Origin: Rhodospirillaceae bacterium
Lineage (GTDB): Bacteria > Pseudomonadota > Alphaproteobacteria > GCA-2721365
Direction: 5' to 3'
DNA length: 38,472 nucleotides
NCBI GenBank assembly: GCA_002721365.1
Contig: PBKC01000030.1
Coordinates: 1-38,472, forward strand
Under the pieces are notes generated by a model. The model was not told the DNA's origin. It worked only from the letters and a program-made list of their open reading frames with translations, and ran no database searches. Shown one piece after another: positions 1 to 7,447 of the stretch. Position 1 is the first letter of the stretch; each line of letters starts with the position of its first letter. The position numbers and the translations under genes were made by a program.

Positions 1-1
1 C

Positions 2-781
2 GGTCCTGACGTCCTTTCGCCCGCCGTCGAGGTGCTGTCGAGCGACTATCTCGACACGGTGTCGCGTGAAAGGGTCCGCCGCCGCCTCGCCGACTGGCTC
101 GGCCAGCGCATCGCTGGGCTGGTTCGCCCCCTGTTCAAGGCCCGGAAGGCATCGCTCAACGGCCCGGCCCGCGGCCTCGCCTTCCAGATCACCGAAGCCT
201 TGGGCTCCGTACCGGCGGCGACGGTCGCCAATCTGGTCTCGGCGCTGTCGCCCGAGGACCGCAAGGCGCTGACCCGACTCGGCATCCGCTTCGGTACCGA
301 GAGCGTGTTCATGCCGGAAATGCTGAAGCCCGCCCGGATCGCCGCCCGCGTGCTGCTGTGGTGCGTGCATACCGGCGAGTCGCCCGTCCAGCCGCCACGG
401 GCCGGCGCGGTGTCGTCGGCAATAGAAGGCCCGCTGACCGCGCCGCTTCTGGAAGCCGCGGGGTACCGAACGGTCGGCAATCGTGCGCTCCGCGCCGACA
501 TCCTGGAACGGGTCGCCGCCGGCGCCCGGCAGCTTTCGCGCCACGGCCGCTTCGCCGCCGACTCGTCGCTGATGGCCTTGGCGGGATGCAGCGCCACCGA
601 ACTCGGTGAGATCCTGGTCGCGCTCGGCTACCGCCAGACGATCGAGGAGGACGGAAGCACCTTTTTCTCCAGACGTCGCCCGCGGCGCGGCGGAAACCGC
701 AGGCAGCAGGAAAAGCGCAAGGCACGCGAATCCGCCTCGCCCTTTTCGGAGCTCGGCCAGCTTCGCATCGGAGGCTCGTGA
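2..781 (+). CDS. Suv3/MgpS-like DNA/RNA helicase, C-terminal part (5' truncated by window edge)
   Basis: The frame is open to the left edge, so only about 259 C-terminal residues are present and the SF2 helicase core lies outside the window. The visible part begins near a region reading LSSDYLDTVSRE followed by an Arg-rich helical stretch (RRRLADWL), which resembles the helical C-terminal half of alphaproteobacterial Suv3-like helicases. It ends in a basic tail rich in Arg and Lys (about the last 35 residues), plausibly for nucleic-acid binding. The stop overlaps the GTG start of the S4-domain gene by 4 nt (GTGA), so the two are translationally coupled. That helicase/HslR pairing is common in alphaproteobacteria and is the main reason for the family call. 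The helicase motifs themselves cannot be checked here. Confidence 0.75.
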   Translation, partial: GPDVLSPAVEVLSSDYLDTVSRERVRRRLADWLGQRIAGLVRPLFKARKASLNGPARGLAFQITEALGSVPAATVANLVSALSPEDRKALTRLGIRFGTESVFMPEMLKPARIAARVLLWCVHTGESPVQPPRAGAVSSAIEGPLTAPLLEAAGYRTVGNRALRADILERVAAGARQLSRHGRFAADSSLMALAGCSATELGEILVALGYRQTIEEDGSTFFSRRRPRRGGNRRQQEKRKARESASPFSELGQLRIGGS

Positions 782-1083
782 CCGAGCCCGACGACGCGCT
801 CCGGGTCGACAAGTGGCTGTGGCAGGCCCGCTTCTTCAAGTCGCGCGGACTGGCCGCGAAATTGTGCGCGGGCGGTAAGATGCGCATCAACCGTCAGCCC
901 GTGTCCAAGTCCCATCAGCGGGTCCGGGTCGGCGACGTACTGACCTTCCCGCAGGGGAAGCTCGTCCGCGTGGTGCGGATCGCCGCCCTGGGCACGCGCC
1001 GCGGACCGGCCATGGAAGCCCGGGCGCTATACGAGGACCTTAACCCGCCGCCGGAGGGTTCGCCTTCCCCCGACGAAACATGA
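778..1083 (+). CDS. S4-domain RNA-binding protein, HslR/Hsp15 type
   Basis: A 101-residue protein starting at GTG inside the stop of the helicase gene (GTGA overlap). The S4 fold is evident: an N-terminal LRVDKWLWQARFFKSRGLA stretch, then GGKMRINRQPVSKSHQRVRVGDVL, which matches the Hsp15/HslR subfamily (R-x-D-K-W-L-W-x-A-R-F-F-K). In Escherichia coli Hsp15 binds 50S subunits carrying stalled nascent chains. The same ribosome-rescue role is inferred here, not shown. The C-terminus is short and ends in PPPEGSPSPDET. The last 44 nt overlap the 3' end of the convergent methyltransferase gene. Confidence 0.9.
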   Translation: MTEPDDALRVDKWLWQARFFKSRGLAAKLCAGGKMRINRQPVSKSHQRVRVGDVLTFPQGKLVRVVRIAALGTRRGPAMEARALYEDLNPPPEGSPSPDET

Positions 1084-1657
1084 CCGAGAAATTATTCGCC
1101 GGCATGGCGACCACACGGACAAGTCGGAAGCCGTGCGCGTTCGCGACCGTCTCGACTTCGCCGAGGTCGCGGACGCCCCACAACGGATTGCGGGATTTGA
1201 GACTGGCGTCGAATTCGGCGTTGCTCGGCGCCGTATGCTCTCCATCTCGGCGATAGGGGCCGTAAAGGAACACCAGCCCATCTTCCTTCAGCGCCGTCTC
1301 CGCCCCCGCGAACAGCGCCTCGGTCACCGCCCAGGGCGAAATATGGATCAGGTTGATCGCCACCACCGCGTCGACGTCGCTGACCGGCCAAGCGTCGTTA
1401 GCGACATCGAACGGGACCGGGGCCTGCAAATTGTCCGCCCCGACCTCGTCGCGCCAGACGGCGATACTATCGAGCAGCACCGGATCGGCGTCGGTCGGCT
1501 GCCAGCGCAGTCCGGACAGGCGCGGCGCGAAATAGGCGGCGTGCTCGCCACTGCCGCTGGCCACTTCCAGCACCAGCCCCTCGGCCGGCAGCTCTTCCTT
1601 CAGCAGTGCCAGGATCGGATCGCGGTTCCGGCTGGTGGCCGGGAAGTGTTGTTTCAT
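1040..1657 (-). CDS. DUF938 class I SAM-dependent methyltransferase
   Basis: About 205 residues. Motif I is clear (LVLEVASGSGEHAAYFA), as is an acidic end of strand beta2 (WQPTDAD), followed by a motif-IV-like AINLIHISPW stretch. The HFPATSRNRDPIL start and the PSNAEFDASLKSRNP stretch match the DUF938 family, whose substrate is unknown. I chose the ATG at 1657 because the protein then begins MKQHFPATSRNRDPI as in relatives; extending upstream to 1741 adds low-complexity sequence. The gene is convergent with the S4 gene and overlaps it by 44 nt at the 3' ends. It is divergent from the TerB-like gene across 112 nt. Confidence 0.85.
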   Translation of the reverse strand: MKQHFPATSRNRDPILALLKEELPAEGLVLEVASGSGEHAAYFAPRLSGLRWQPTDADPVLLDSIAVWRDEVGADNLQAPVPFDVANDAWPVSDVDAVVAINLIHISPWAVTEALFAGAETALKEDGLVFLYGPYRRDGEHTAPSNAEFDASLKSRNPLWGVRDLGEVETVANAHGFRLVRVVAMPANNFSVMFRRGKANPPAAG

Positions 1658-1769
1658 GCCGGATCGGCTCCCATGTTGGTGACTTCCCCGCGGATGCCCT
1701 TGCAGCGCATGGGCGCTGGGCGCGCCGCAAGCTTGCCGCAAACGAGAACCTTATGATACGGAACCTGCC

Positions 1770-2255
1770 ATGATCGACCGCATCAAGGCCTTTCTCGAAG
1801 GCCGAGGTCTTGGCGGCGCCGAAGAGAATACGCGTTCGACAGTCGACGAAAAACAACTCGCCGCTGCCGCGCTGATGATCGAAGCGGCGCTGATGGACGA
1901 GAACTTCGGTGACGAGGAACGACGGAAGATCGCCGACCTGGTCAAGTCGCGGTACGGACTGACGAAGGACGAATGCGAACGGCTGCTGGCCGAGGCGGAA
2001 GCCGCGGTCGGCGAATCGAACCAATGGTTCGCCTTCACCCGCGTCGTCAATGACCGGTTCGCGCACGAGGAACGGGTCGAACTGATCGAGATGATGTGGG
2101 AAGTGGCGTTCGCTGATGGTGTCGTCCATGACTATGAGGACAATCTGATCCGGCGAATCAGCGGCCTGATCTATGTGAGCGATGTCGAGCGCGGTGAAGC
2201 CAAGCGGCGTGTGGCGGAACGGACGGCATCGGATTCGCCTTCGGCGGGCGGCTGA
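1770..2255 (+). CDS. TerB-family (tellurite resistance-like) protein
   Basis: A 161-residue, all-helical acidic protein. Two TerB-type helical segments carry Asp/Glu clusters of the metal-binding type: [19 protein letters not shown] near residue 40 and [20 protein letters not shown] near residue 110. TerB-like proteins are implicated in stress and membrane-associated metal functions, but a biochemical role for this single-domain version is not known. It lies 41 nt upstream of fdxA on the same strand and is probably cotranscribed. The TerB-fdxA-carD order is familiar from alphaproteobacteria. The protein has no signal peptide and is predicted cytoplasmic. Confidence 0.85.
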   Translation: MIDRIKAFLEGRGLGGAEENTRSTVDEKQLAAAALMIEAALMDENFGDEERRKIADLVKSRYGLTKDECERLLAEAEAAVGESNQWFAFTRVVNDRFAHEERVELIEMMWEVAFADGVVHDYEDNLIRRISGLIYVSDVERGEAKRRVAERTASDSPSAGG

Positions 2256-2296
2256 CGACAGCGTCACCCGCCCTATCAAGTGGAGACCAGCACCGA

Positions 2297-2632
2297 ATGA
2301 CGTACGTGGTTACCGAGGCTTGCATCAAGTGCAAGTACATGGACTGTGTGGAAGTCTGCCCCGTGGATTGCTTCTATGAGGGCGAGAACATGCTGGTCAT
2401 CCACCCGGACGAGTGCATCGACTGCGGCGTGTGTGAGCCGGAGTGCCCGGCCGAGGCGATCCTGCCCGACAGCGAGAGCAATCTCGACAAGTGGCTGGAG
2501 GTCAATGCCAAGTACGCGGCCGAGTGGCCGAACATTACCCGGAAGGGTGAGCCGCCCGCGGATGCCGATGAATTCAAGGACGTTCCGGGCAAGTTCGAGA
2601 AGTACTTCAGTTCCGAACCCGGCAAGGGCTGA
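2297..2632 (+). CDS. fdxA: 7Fe-8S ferredoxin FdxA
   Basis: A 111-residue ferredoxin very close to Azotobacter FdI. By homology Cys9, Cys17 and Cys50 would hold the [3Fe-4S] cluster and Cys21, Cys40, Cys43 and Cys46 the [4Fe-4S] cluster. Cys12 and Cys25 correspond to the non-ligand cysteines. The CPVDCFYEG and HPDECIDCG signatures are intact. The C-terminal extension (about residues 58-111, with [17 protein letters not shown]) is the normal one for this family. It is a small low-potential electron carrier in the cytoplasm; its partner is unknown. The start ATG follows GTGGAGACC. It is probably cotranscribed with the TerB-like gene. Confidence 0.95.
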   Translation: MTYVVTEACIKCKYMDCVEVCPVDCFYEGENMLVIHPDECIDCGVCEPECPAEAILPDSESNLDKWLEVNAKYAAEWPNITRKGEPPADADEFKDVPGKFEKYFSSEPGKG

Positions 2633-2684
2633 ACTCGACGCCGCATCCCCGGGGGTGAGGCCCCTGTTCAATGTTACGAGCGTG

Positions 2685-2693
2685 TGATATCAT
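2685..2693 (+). promoter_or_regulatory. Candidate extended -10 promoter for carD
   Basis: The bases TGATATCAT form an extended -10 element (TGn followed by TATCAT, 5 of 6 to consensus). No good -35 is present, which suits an extended -10 promoter. A start near 2700 would give carD a leader of about 160 nt containing the hairpin at 2725-2743. Read-through from fdxA is an alternative source of carD message. Confidence 0.4.
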
Positions 2694-2724
2694 GCGCGTG
2701 TTTTCCCGAACGTGTCTTGTGTCA

Positions 2725-2743
2725 CCCGACGATCTTCGTCGGG
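2725..2743 (+). other. Perfect 8-bp hairpin in the carD leader
   Basis: CCCGACGA, a TCT loop, then TCGTCGGG form a perfect 8-bp stem. There is no T tract after it, so it is not a classical terminator. It sits about 120 nt before the carD start and could be a leader structure, a message-stability element or an fdxA 3' end. Confidence 0.5.
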
Positions 2744-2862
2744 AGTGCTCCTTGCGCGCCGGGATCAGAGGTACGCCATAGATATTGCCGGTCGGACGGA
2801 TGCCGACTGTGCAGCTTTCGAAGCGTCTTACAGCGTTCGTAAGCTCGTCGAGTTGAGAGAAA

Positions 2863-3360
2863 ATGCCCAAACAGATCGAGTTTTCCGTCGGTGACTACAT
2901 CGTTTACCCGTCGCACGGCGTCGGCCGCATCGTTGGCCGGGAAACGCAGGAAATCGGCGAGTTCGCTCTGAAGGTGTTCGTCATTTCGTTCGAAAAGGAC
3001 AAGATGACGCTGCGCGTTCCAGTCAACAAGGCGCCGGTATCGGGTATGCGCGCGCTGTCGAGTCGCGCCGAGATGAAGCAGGCGCTGACCGCACTGAAAG
3101 GCCGTGCGCGGGTCAAGCGGACGATGTGGAGCCGCCGGGCCCAGGAATACGAAGCCAAGCTGAATTCCGGTGACCCCAAGGCCATTGCCGAGGTTGTTCG
3201 CGATCTTCACCGCGCCACGGGCCAGCCCGAGCAGTCCTACAGCGAGCGGCAGCTCTATGAAGCCGCGCTCGACCGGCTTGCGCGCGAGTTCGCTGCGGTC
3301 GAAAATATCGAGCCTTCAGCGGCCGCCAAGCGTTTGGAAGAAGTGCTCGAAGCGGCCTGA
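2863..3360 (+). CDS. carD: CarD/CdnL-family RNA polymerase-binding transcription regulator
   Basis: 165 residues. The N-terminal Tudor-like RNA-polymerase-interaction domain spans about residues 5-65 (FSVGDYIVYPSHGVGRI, then a strand-rich segment through LRVPVNKA). It is followed by a helical DNA-binding domain with the conserved WSRRAQEYEAKLNSGD segment, whose Trp stacks at the upstream edge of the bubble in known CarD proteins. CarD/CdnL stabilises open complexes at rRNA and growth-related promoters and is a core regulator in alphaproteobacteria. The start ATG follows GAGAGAAA. The gene stands alone downstream of fdxA with a 230-nt gap and precedes the metallophosphatase-like gene. Confidence 0.93.
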   Translation: MPKQIEFSVGDYIVYPSHGVGRIVGRETQEIGEFALKVFVISFEKDKMTLRVPVNKAPVSGMRALSSRAEMKQALTALKGRARVKRTMWSRRAQEYEAKLNSGDPKAIAEVVRDLHRATGQPEQSYSERQLYEAALDRLAREFAAVENIEPSAAAKRLEEVLEAA

Positions 3361-3365
3361 TCCGG

Positions 3366-3380
3366 GCCGCGACTCGCGGC
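3366..3380 (+). terminator. Weak stem-loop after carD
   Basis: GCCGCG-ACT-CGCGGC forms a 6-bp GC-only stem directly after the carD stop. No T run follows, so it may attenuate rather than terminate transcription into the next gene. Confidence 0.25.
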
Positions 3381-3428
3381 TCATACTTGGTCCTTACCGG
3401 TTGAAAGGGGCAGCAGCGGTCAGCTCCC

Positions 3429-4235
3429 GTGCATGAGCGAGACACTCAGCGATTCGGTCTCCTCCGAAGGGCACGCCGCGTCTGGGCGGTCGGGGCGATC
3501 CATGGCGACGCTGCAAAGCTGATCCGACTGCACAACGCGCTTCGCGATCGCTTCCGACTCGGCGACCGACTGGTCTATCTCGGCAACTATCTGGGTTACG
3601 GCGATCGCATCCGCGACACGCTGGACGAGTTGCTCGGGTTCCGCAGCACCCTTCTCGGCTGGGGGTCGATGTTCCCCTGCGATGTCGTCTATCTGCGCGG
3701 CAGCCAGGAGGAGATGTGGAACAAGCTGCTGCAGATCCACCTCGCCCCCAACGCAGACGAAGTGCTCAGCTGGATGGTCAAGCAGGGTGCCGGCGCCACA
3801 TTGCTGGCCTATGGCACCGAGCCCGACCTGCTGCGGGCCCGCTGCCGCGAGGGCACGCTGTCGCTCGCGCGCTGGACCGCCGACACCCGACAAGCGATTC
3901 GCGCCTTCCCCGGCCATGACGAACTGATGAGCGTCCTGAAGCGCGCCGCCTACACCGACGACGGCACCATGCTGTTCGTTCACGCCGGTGTCGACACCGC
4001 ACGCCCCCTTTCCGCACAGAGCGATACCTTCTGGTGGGGCGGAAGCGACTTCCAGGGCATCGCCGAGCCTTACGGCGGATTCCGCCGCATCGTGCGCGGG
4101 TTCGACCCCGAGCATGGAGGCGTCTCGATCGGAGAGATCGCCGCGACGATCGACGGCGGATGCGGATTCGGCGGTACGCTCGCCGCCGCCTGCTTCGACC
4201 ATGAAGGCCAACTGGTCGACGCCGTCGACGTCTGA
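3429..4235 (+). CDS. Metallophosphatase-like (PPP-fold) protein with eroded metal-binding motifs
   Basis: 268 residues from GTG. The order of features is that of PPP-family phosphatases, but the motifs are degraded. GDxHG reads GAIHG (residues 22-26, Asp replaced by Ala), GDxxDRG reads GNYLGYG (52-58), and GNHE reads GSQE (91-94). The late VHAG histidine (His185) is intact. With most metal ligands gone, phosphatase activity is doubtful and a binding or scaffolding role is more likely; this is inference. The WWGGSDF and DGGCGFGG segments near the C-terminus look well maintained, which argues against decay. It sits between carD and rpoH, and read-through from carD is possible. Its substrate or partner is unknown. 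Confidence 0.8.
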   Translation: MHERDTQRFGLLRRARRVWAVGAIHGDAAKLIRLHNALRDRFRLGDRLVYLGNYLGYGDRIRDTLDELLGFRSTLLGWGSMFPCDVVYLRGSQEEMWNKLLQIHLAPNADEVLSWMVKQGAGATLLAYGTEPDLLRARCREGTLSLARWTADTRQAIRAFPGHDELMSVLKRAAYTDDGTMLFVHAGVDTARPLSAQSDTFWWGGSDFQGIAEPYGGFRRIVRGFDPEHGGVSIGEIAATIDGGCGFGGTLAAACFDHEGQLVDAVDV

Positions 4236-4598
4236 GCCGGTCCGGTTCACGAACCGCTGAACGCCTCGGTCCCGCCGCCCCCTCCGGCGCGAATATCCTT
4301 CCTATCTCCCGCCCAAATACCCCGCATTTTCCGGCACCAGGGTGATCCAATGCGCCCCCCTACCCGAATAGGAATTGGTGCAAACTAAGGTTGTAGTCAT
4401 CCGAGCGCGGAGGCTTACCGAGGGGATATGCGGTTCGGCCAGGCTTGCCTATCAAGAGTACGTGAGCGGGCCCGGCTTCCGTTGACGCTGTCAGAGCGTC
4501 CCCCCGATAATAATAGGTGACCAGCGCGCTCAGTTATTCAGGAGGGAACCGACAAGGTCTGAACGATGTTTTAACCAGAGATATTGAGGAGCCGCGCC
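4236..4598. other. Intergenic region upstream of rpoH
   Basis: A 363-nt gap. Apart from the sigma-70-type promoter at 4482-4511, I see no gene, tRNA or convincing repeat. A short dyad just after the phosphatase-like gene (CGGTTC/GAACCG near 4243-4256) has no T tract. The rest is C-rich without long open frames. Confidence 0.6.
4482..4511 (+). promoter_or_regulatory. Sigma-70-type promoter for rpoH
   Basis: TTGACG (4482-4487) and GATAAT (4506-4511) each match 5 of 6 consensus bases and are separated by 18 bp. Transcription would start near 4518, giving an approximately 80-nt leader before the rpoH ATG at 4599. No clear heat-shock (CTTG-type) promoter was seen beside it. Confidence 0.65.
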
Positions 4599-5480
4599 AT
4601 GACATATATCGATACCCCCGAGACACAGAGAGCGAATCGCCGCTTCATCAATCAGTCGATGCGGTCGCCCCTTCTCACCCGGGAAAGGGAGTTCGAGCTC
4701 GCGCGGCGATGGCGTTACCAGAACGATGAAGCGGCCCTCCACGAACTGGTCAGCGCCTACACACGGCTCGTCATCAGCATCGGCTCCAAGTTCCGCAACT
4801 ACGGACTGCCGATGAGCGACTTGGTCCAGGAAGGCAATATCGGCCTGATGCAGGCGGCGTCGCGATTCGAGCCCGAGCGCGAAGTTCGCTTTTCGACCTA
4901 TGCCTCTTGGTGGATCCGGTCGGCCATGCAGGATTTCGTCCTGCGAAACTGGTCGATCGTCAGGACCGGGACCACGGCGGCGCAGAAGTCCTTGTTCTTC
5001 AACCTCCGCCGGATGCGGGCCAAGATCGCCCAGGATTCCGATGGATGGCTGTCGCCGGAAGGCAAGGAGAAGGTCGCGAAGGAACTGCGTGTTCAGTTCC
5101 ACGAGGTCGCCGAGATGGAGATGCGGCTGTCGGCCAGCGATCAGTCGCTGAACGCGACCATCGGCGAGTCGAGCGAGGACGAGTGGCAGGACTTCCTCTC
5201 CGACGACAATCCGAACCCCGAGGATGTCGTTCTGGAGATGCGGGACAACGAGACCCGGTCGCGCTGGCTTTCACAGGCCCTGTCCGAGCTGTCGGCCCGC
5301 GAACGGACCATCATCAGCGAGCGCCGGCTGCGCGAGGACTCGGTCACGCTGGAAGAACTCGGCAAGGAGCTCGGTATCAGCAAGGAGCGGGTGCGTCAGA
5401 TCGAACATAAAGCCCTGCAGAAATTGCGGGCATCGATGACCCGCCAGATCGACGAATTGGCGGGTGCCGCCGCCGTCTGA
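4599..5480 (+). CDS. rpoH: Heat-shock sigma factor RpoH (sigma-32)
   Basis: 293 residues. Region 2 is intact (SDLVQEGNIGLMQAASRFEPE, then the FSTYASWWIRSAMQDFV recognition helix), followed by the RpoH-specific box QKSLFFNLRR near residue 130. Region 4 ends in the helix-turn-helix VTLEELGKELGISKERVRQIE. The ATG at 4599 is chosen because GAGGAG lies 7 nt upstream; a TTG 15 nt earlier overlaps that ribosome site. It directs RNA polymerase to chaperone and protease genes. It is monocistronic, with its own promoter and a strong terminator immediately after it. Several alphaproteobacteria carry more than one rpoH; only one is in view. Confidence 0.96.
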   Translation: MTYIDTPETQRANRRFINQSMRSPLLTREREFELARRWRYQNDEAALHELVSAYTRLVISIGSKFRNYGLPMSDLVQEGNIGLMQAASRFEPEREVRFSTYASWWIRSAMQDFVLRNWSIVRTGTTAAQKSLFFNLRRMRAKIAQDSDGWLSPEGKEKVAKELRVQFHEVAEMEMRLSASDQSLNATIGESSEDEWQDFLSDDNPNPEDVVLEMRDNETRSRWLSQALSELSARERTIISERRLREDSVTLEELGKELGISKERVRQIEHKALQKLRASMTRQIDELAGAAAV

Positions 5481-5506
5481 CACGCGCCGCGGTCTTCAGA
5501 AATGAC

Positions 5507-5545
5507 AGCCTTCTCCGGCCATGCCGGAGAAGGCTTTCTCTTTTT
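5507..5545 (+). terminator. Strong intrinsic terminator of rpoH
   Basis: A 13-bp perfect stem (5507-5519 with 5523-5535, containing CCTTCTCCGGC) with a 3-nt loop is followed by TTCTCTTTTT. The T tract runs into the stop codon of the convergent nuclease-fold gene. Confidence 0.92.
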
Positions 5546-6398
5546 ACGGGTAAACTTCGATCTGTTCCGGGTGCGTGATCTCGATCAACGGACCGTTATA
5601 GGACTCGACCCATCCGCGGACGCGGACGGCACGGCCTTCCAGGTCGGCGATGTCCAGCCCGGCTTCCTCGAACAGCGGCGCGGCCCGCCTGTCGAAGGTC
5701 ACCGCGAAATCCGTCCGCCAGTCTTCGCCGAAATTGATGTAGCGCCGGCCCCTCACTACCGCGGTGTCCAGCACCACGCCTTCGACGAGAGCGAACCGGT
5801 CGATGACGTCACCGGCCTCGTCGGCCGTTCTCACCGCATAGAACGGATGCCGCCAGATACCGTGTCCGGCGGCACGGGCGCGGCGTTCGCGCGTCAGCAT
5901 CTCGGGAATCAGCGCACGATTGTCGGCGAAACTGTAGACACGGGCGAAACCGTCATCGAGCAGCGCCCCTTGAATCCAGGTTCCGGCGCCATCGAACAGA
6001 TGGGCGAGCCGGCGACCATGCCGGTCGGTCCGGCGACCGCCATAGCCCAGGCTGAGCACCTGTCCCAGAGTCAGCGTTTCCAGCGCCGACTTTGCCTCGT
6101 CCGCCAGCGGCCATGCCTCGAAACCGGGCCTGCCGAGCGGAAGCTTCGGCGCCTGGATGCCGACCAGGCGGACTTCGCTGCCATCGGCCAGCACCACCGT
6201 GTCGCCGTCGATCACCGAGACGACTTCACCGGTGCCACCGGACTCCAGCCCGAACGCCGCCACGGGATCGTCGACGGCCAAAGCCGGGGCGAAGGGCGAC
6301 ACAGTCAGCAGCGCCAGGAGCGCCGCCCACCGGGTCGTTTTGCCAAGACCTGTTCGCGCCGCTACACTGCCACGCGATATCGGCAAGGTTCCCATCAT
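5544..6398 (-). CDS. Secreted staphylococcal nuclease-fold (thermonuclease family) protein with altered active site
   Basis: About 284 residues. A long signal peptide (hydrophobic WAALLALLTVSPFAPALA, cleavage near residue 41) predicts export. The SNase beta-barrel starts at VVSVIDGDTVVL. Asp66 and Arg77 match the nuclease Asp21 and Arg35, and Arg130 (HGRR) matches Arg87. The Asp40 and Glu43 positions read Gln82 and Lys85 (RLVGIQAPK), so the general base is missing. A C-terminal domain of about 100 residues (VVRGRRYINFGEDWRTDF) resembles an OB-type extension. Nuclease activity is therefore uncertain. The ATG-ATG start at 6398/6395 abuts the divergent pip start, leaving no intergenic promoter space, and no clear ribosome site is visible. 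Confidence 0.85.
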   Translation of the reverse strand: MMGTLPISRGSVAARTGLGKTTRWAALLALLTVSPFAPALAVDDPVAAFGLESGGTGEVVSVIDGDTVVLADGSEVRLVGIQAPKLPLGRPGFEAWPLADEAKSALETLTLGQVLSLGYGGRRTDRHGRRLAHLFDGAGTWIQGALLDDGFARVYSFADNRALIPEMLTRERRARAAGHGIWRHPFYAVRTADEAGDVIDRFALVEGVVLDTAVVRGRRYINFGEDWRTDFAVTFDRRAAPLFEEAGLDIADLEGRAVRVRGWVESYNGPLIEITHPEQIEVYP

Positions 6399-7353
6399 GG
6401 TTCGCACTGAGCTTTATCCTGAACTGGAGCCCTTTGCGAGCGGGATGCTGCCCCTCGGCGGGCGTCACGAAATGTATTGGGAAGAGTCCGGCAACCCGTC
6501 CGGCCAGCCGGTGGTGTTCCTGCATGGCGGCCCTGGGGCCGGCGCTTCGCCCCTGCATCGGCGGTTCTTCGATCCGTCCCACTACCGCATCATCATCTTC
6601 GACCAGCGTGGCGCAGGGCGCTCGCAGCCGCTCGGCGACGTCACCTTCAACAGTACCCCGCATCTGGTCGATGACATGGAGGCGCTGAGGGTGATGCTGG
6701 GCCTGGAGCGCTGGATGGTCTTCGGGGGCTCATGGGGCAGCACGCTCGCGCTCGCTTACGCCGTCGCCCATCCCGAGCGCTGCCAGGCGCTGATCCTGCG
6801 AGGCATCTTCCTGTGCCGGCCGCAGGAGATCGAATGGTTCCTCTACGGCATGCGCATCTTTTTCCCCGAGGTCTGGGACGCCTTCACCGCCGACATTCCC
6901 GAAACGAAGCGGAACGATCTGCTGGCAACCTATTACCGCCTGCTCACCGACCCCGATCCGGCGGTGCACATGCCTGCCGCCCATGCCTGGAGCCGCTACG
7001 AAGGCGCATGCTCGACGCTGCGGCCCAGCCCCGAAACGGTCGCCGATTTCGGTCGCGACGACTTGGCCCTCGGCCTTGCGCGGATCGAGGCCCATTTCTT
7101 CACCCATGCCGAATCGCTTCCCGGCGACTCGGTCCTCAGTCATGTCGACCGCTTCCGCCACGTACCCGGGACGATCGTCCAGGGGCGCTACGACATGGTG
7201 TGCCCGATCTTCACCGCCGACGAACTGGCCCAGGCATGGCCCGAAGCCGAGTATACGATCGTGCCCGACGCCGGCCACTCGGCGCTCGAACCCGGCATTC
7301 GGGCGGCCCTCGTCGCAACCATGGAACGCTTGCGCGACCAGCCGCCCGAATGA
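6397..7353 (+). CDS. pip: Proline iminopeptidase (alpha/beta hydrolase, S33)
   Basis: 318 residues, normal for bacterial Pip. The oxyanion signature HGGPGAG is near residue 48. The nucleophile is Ser112 in GGSWGS, the acid is Asp in QGRYDMVCP, and the His is in PDAGHSA. The RGIFLCR segment after the nucleophile elbow is typical of the family. It removes N-terminal proline from peptides in the cytoplasm. AAGG lies 8 nt before the ATG. The ATG at 6397 fits the family N-terminus (ELYPELEPFASGMLPL); the frame stays open upstream to 6157 but that part overlaps the divergent gene. The promoter must lie inside that neighbour. Confidence 0.93.
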   Translation: MVRTELYPELEPFASGMLPLGGRHEMYWEESGNPSGQPVVFLHGGPGAGASPLHRRFFDPSHYRIIIFDQRGAGRSQPLGDVTFNSTPHLVDDMEALRVMLGLERWMVFGGSWGSTLALAYAVAHPERCQALILRGIFLCRPQEIEWFLYGMRIFFPEVWDAFTADIPETKRNDLLATYYRLLTDPDPAVHMPAAHAWSRYEGACSTLRPSPETVADFGRDDLALGLARIEAHFFTHAESLPGDSVLSHVDRFRHVPGTIVQGRYDMVCPIFTADELAQAWPEAEYTIVPDAGHSALEPGIRAALVATMERLRDQPPE

Positions 7354-7447
7354 CGCCGGGACCGATCGATTCCTGCCCAGGGACCGTTTGCATGGTGGCG
7401 GCTTTGCCGAAATACTGGCGCCTCGACCGTCAGGAGACCCGTTCCGC

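Noticed and set aside
4381..4480. A tRNA-like or small-RNA gene upstream of rpoH
   Set aside because: A GGTTCGG stretch looked like a T-loop, but no cloverleaf arms or anticodon stem could be formed.
4584..4586. TTG as the rpoH start
   Set aside because: It overlaps the GAGGAG ribosome site of the ATG at 4599, and the family N-terminus begins at the ATG.
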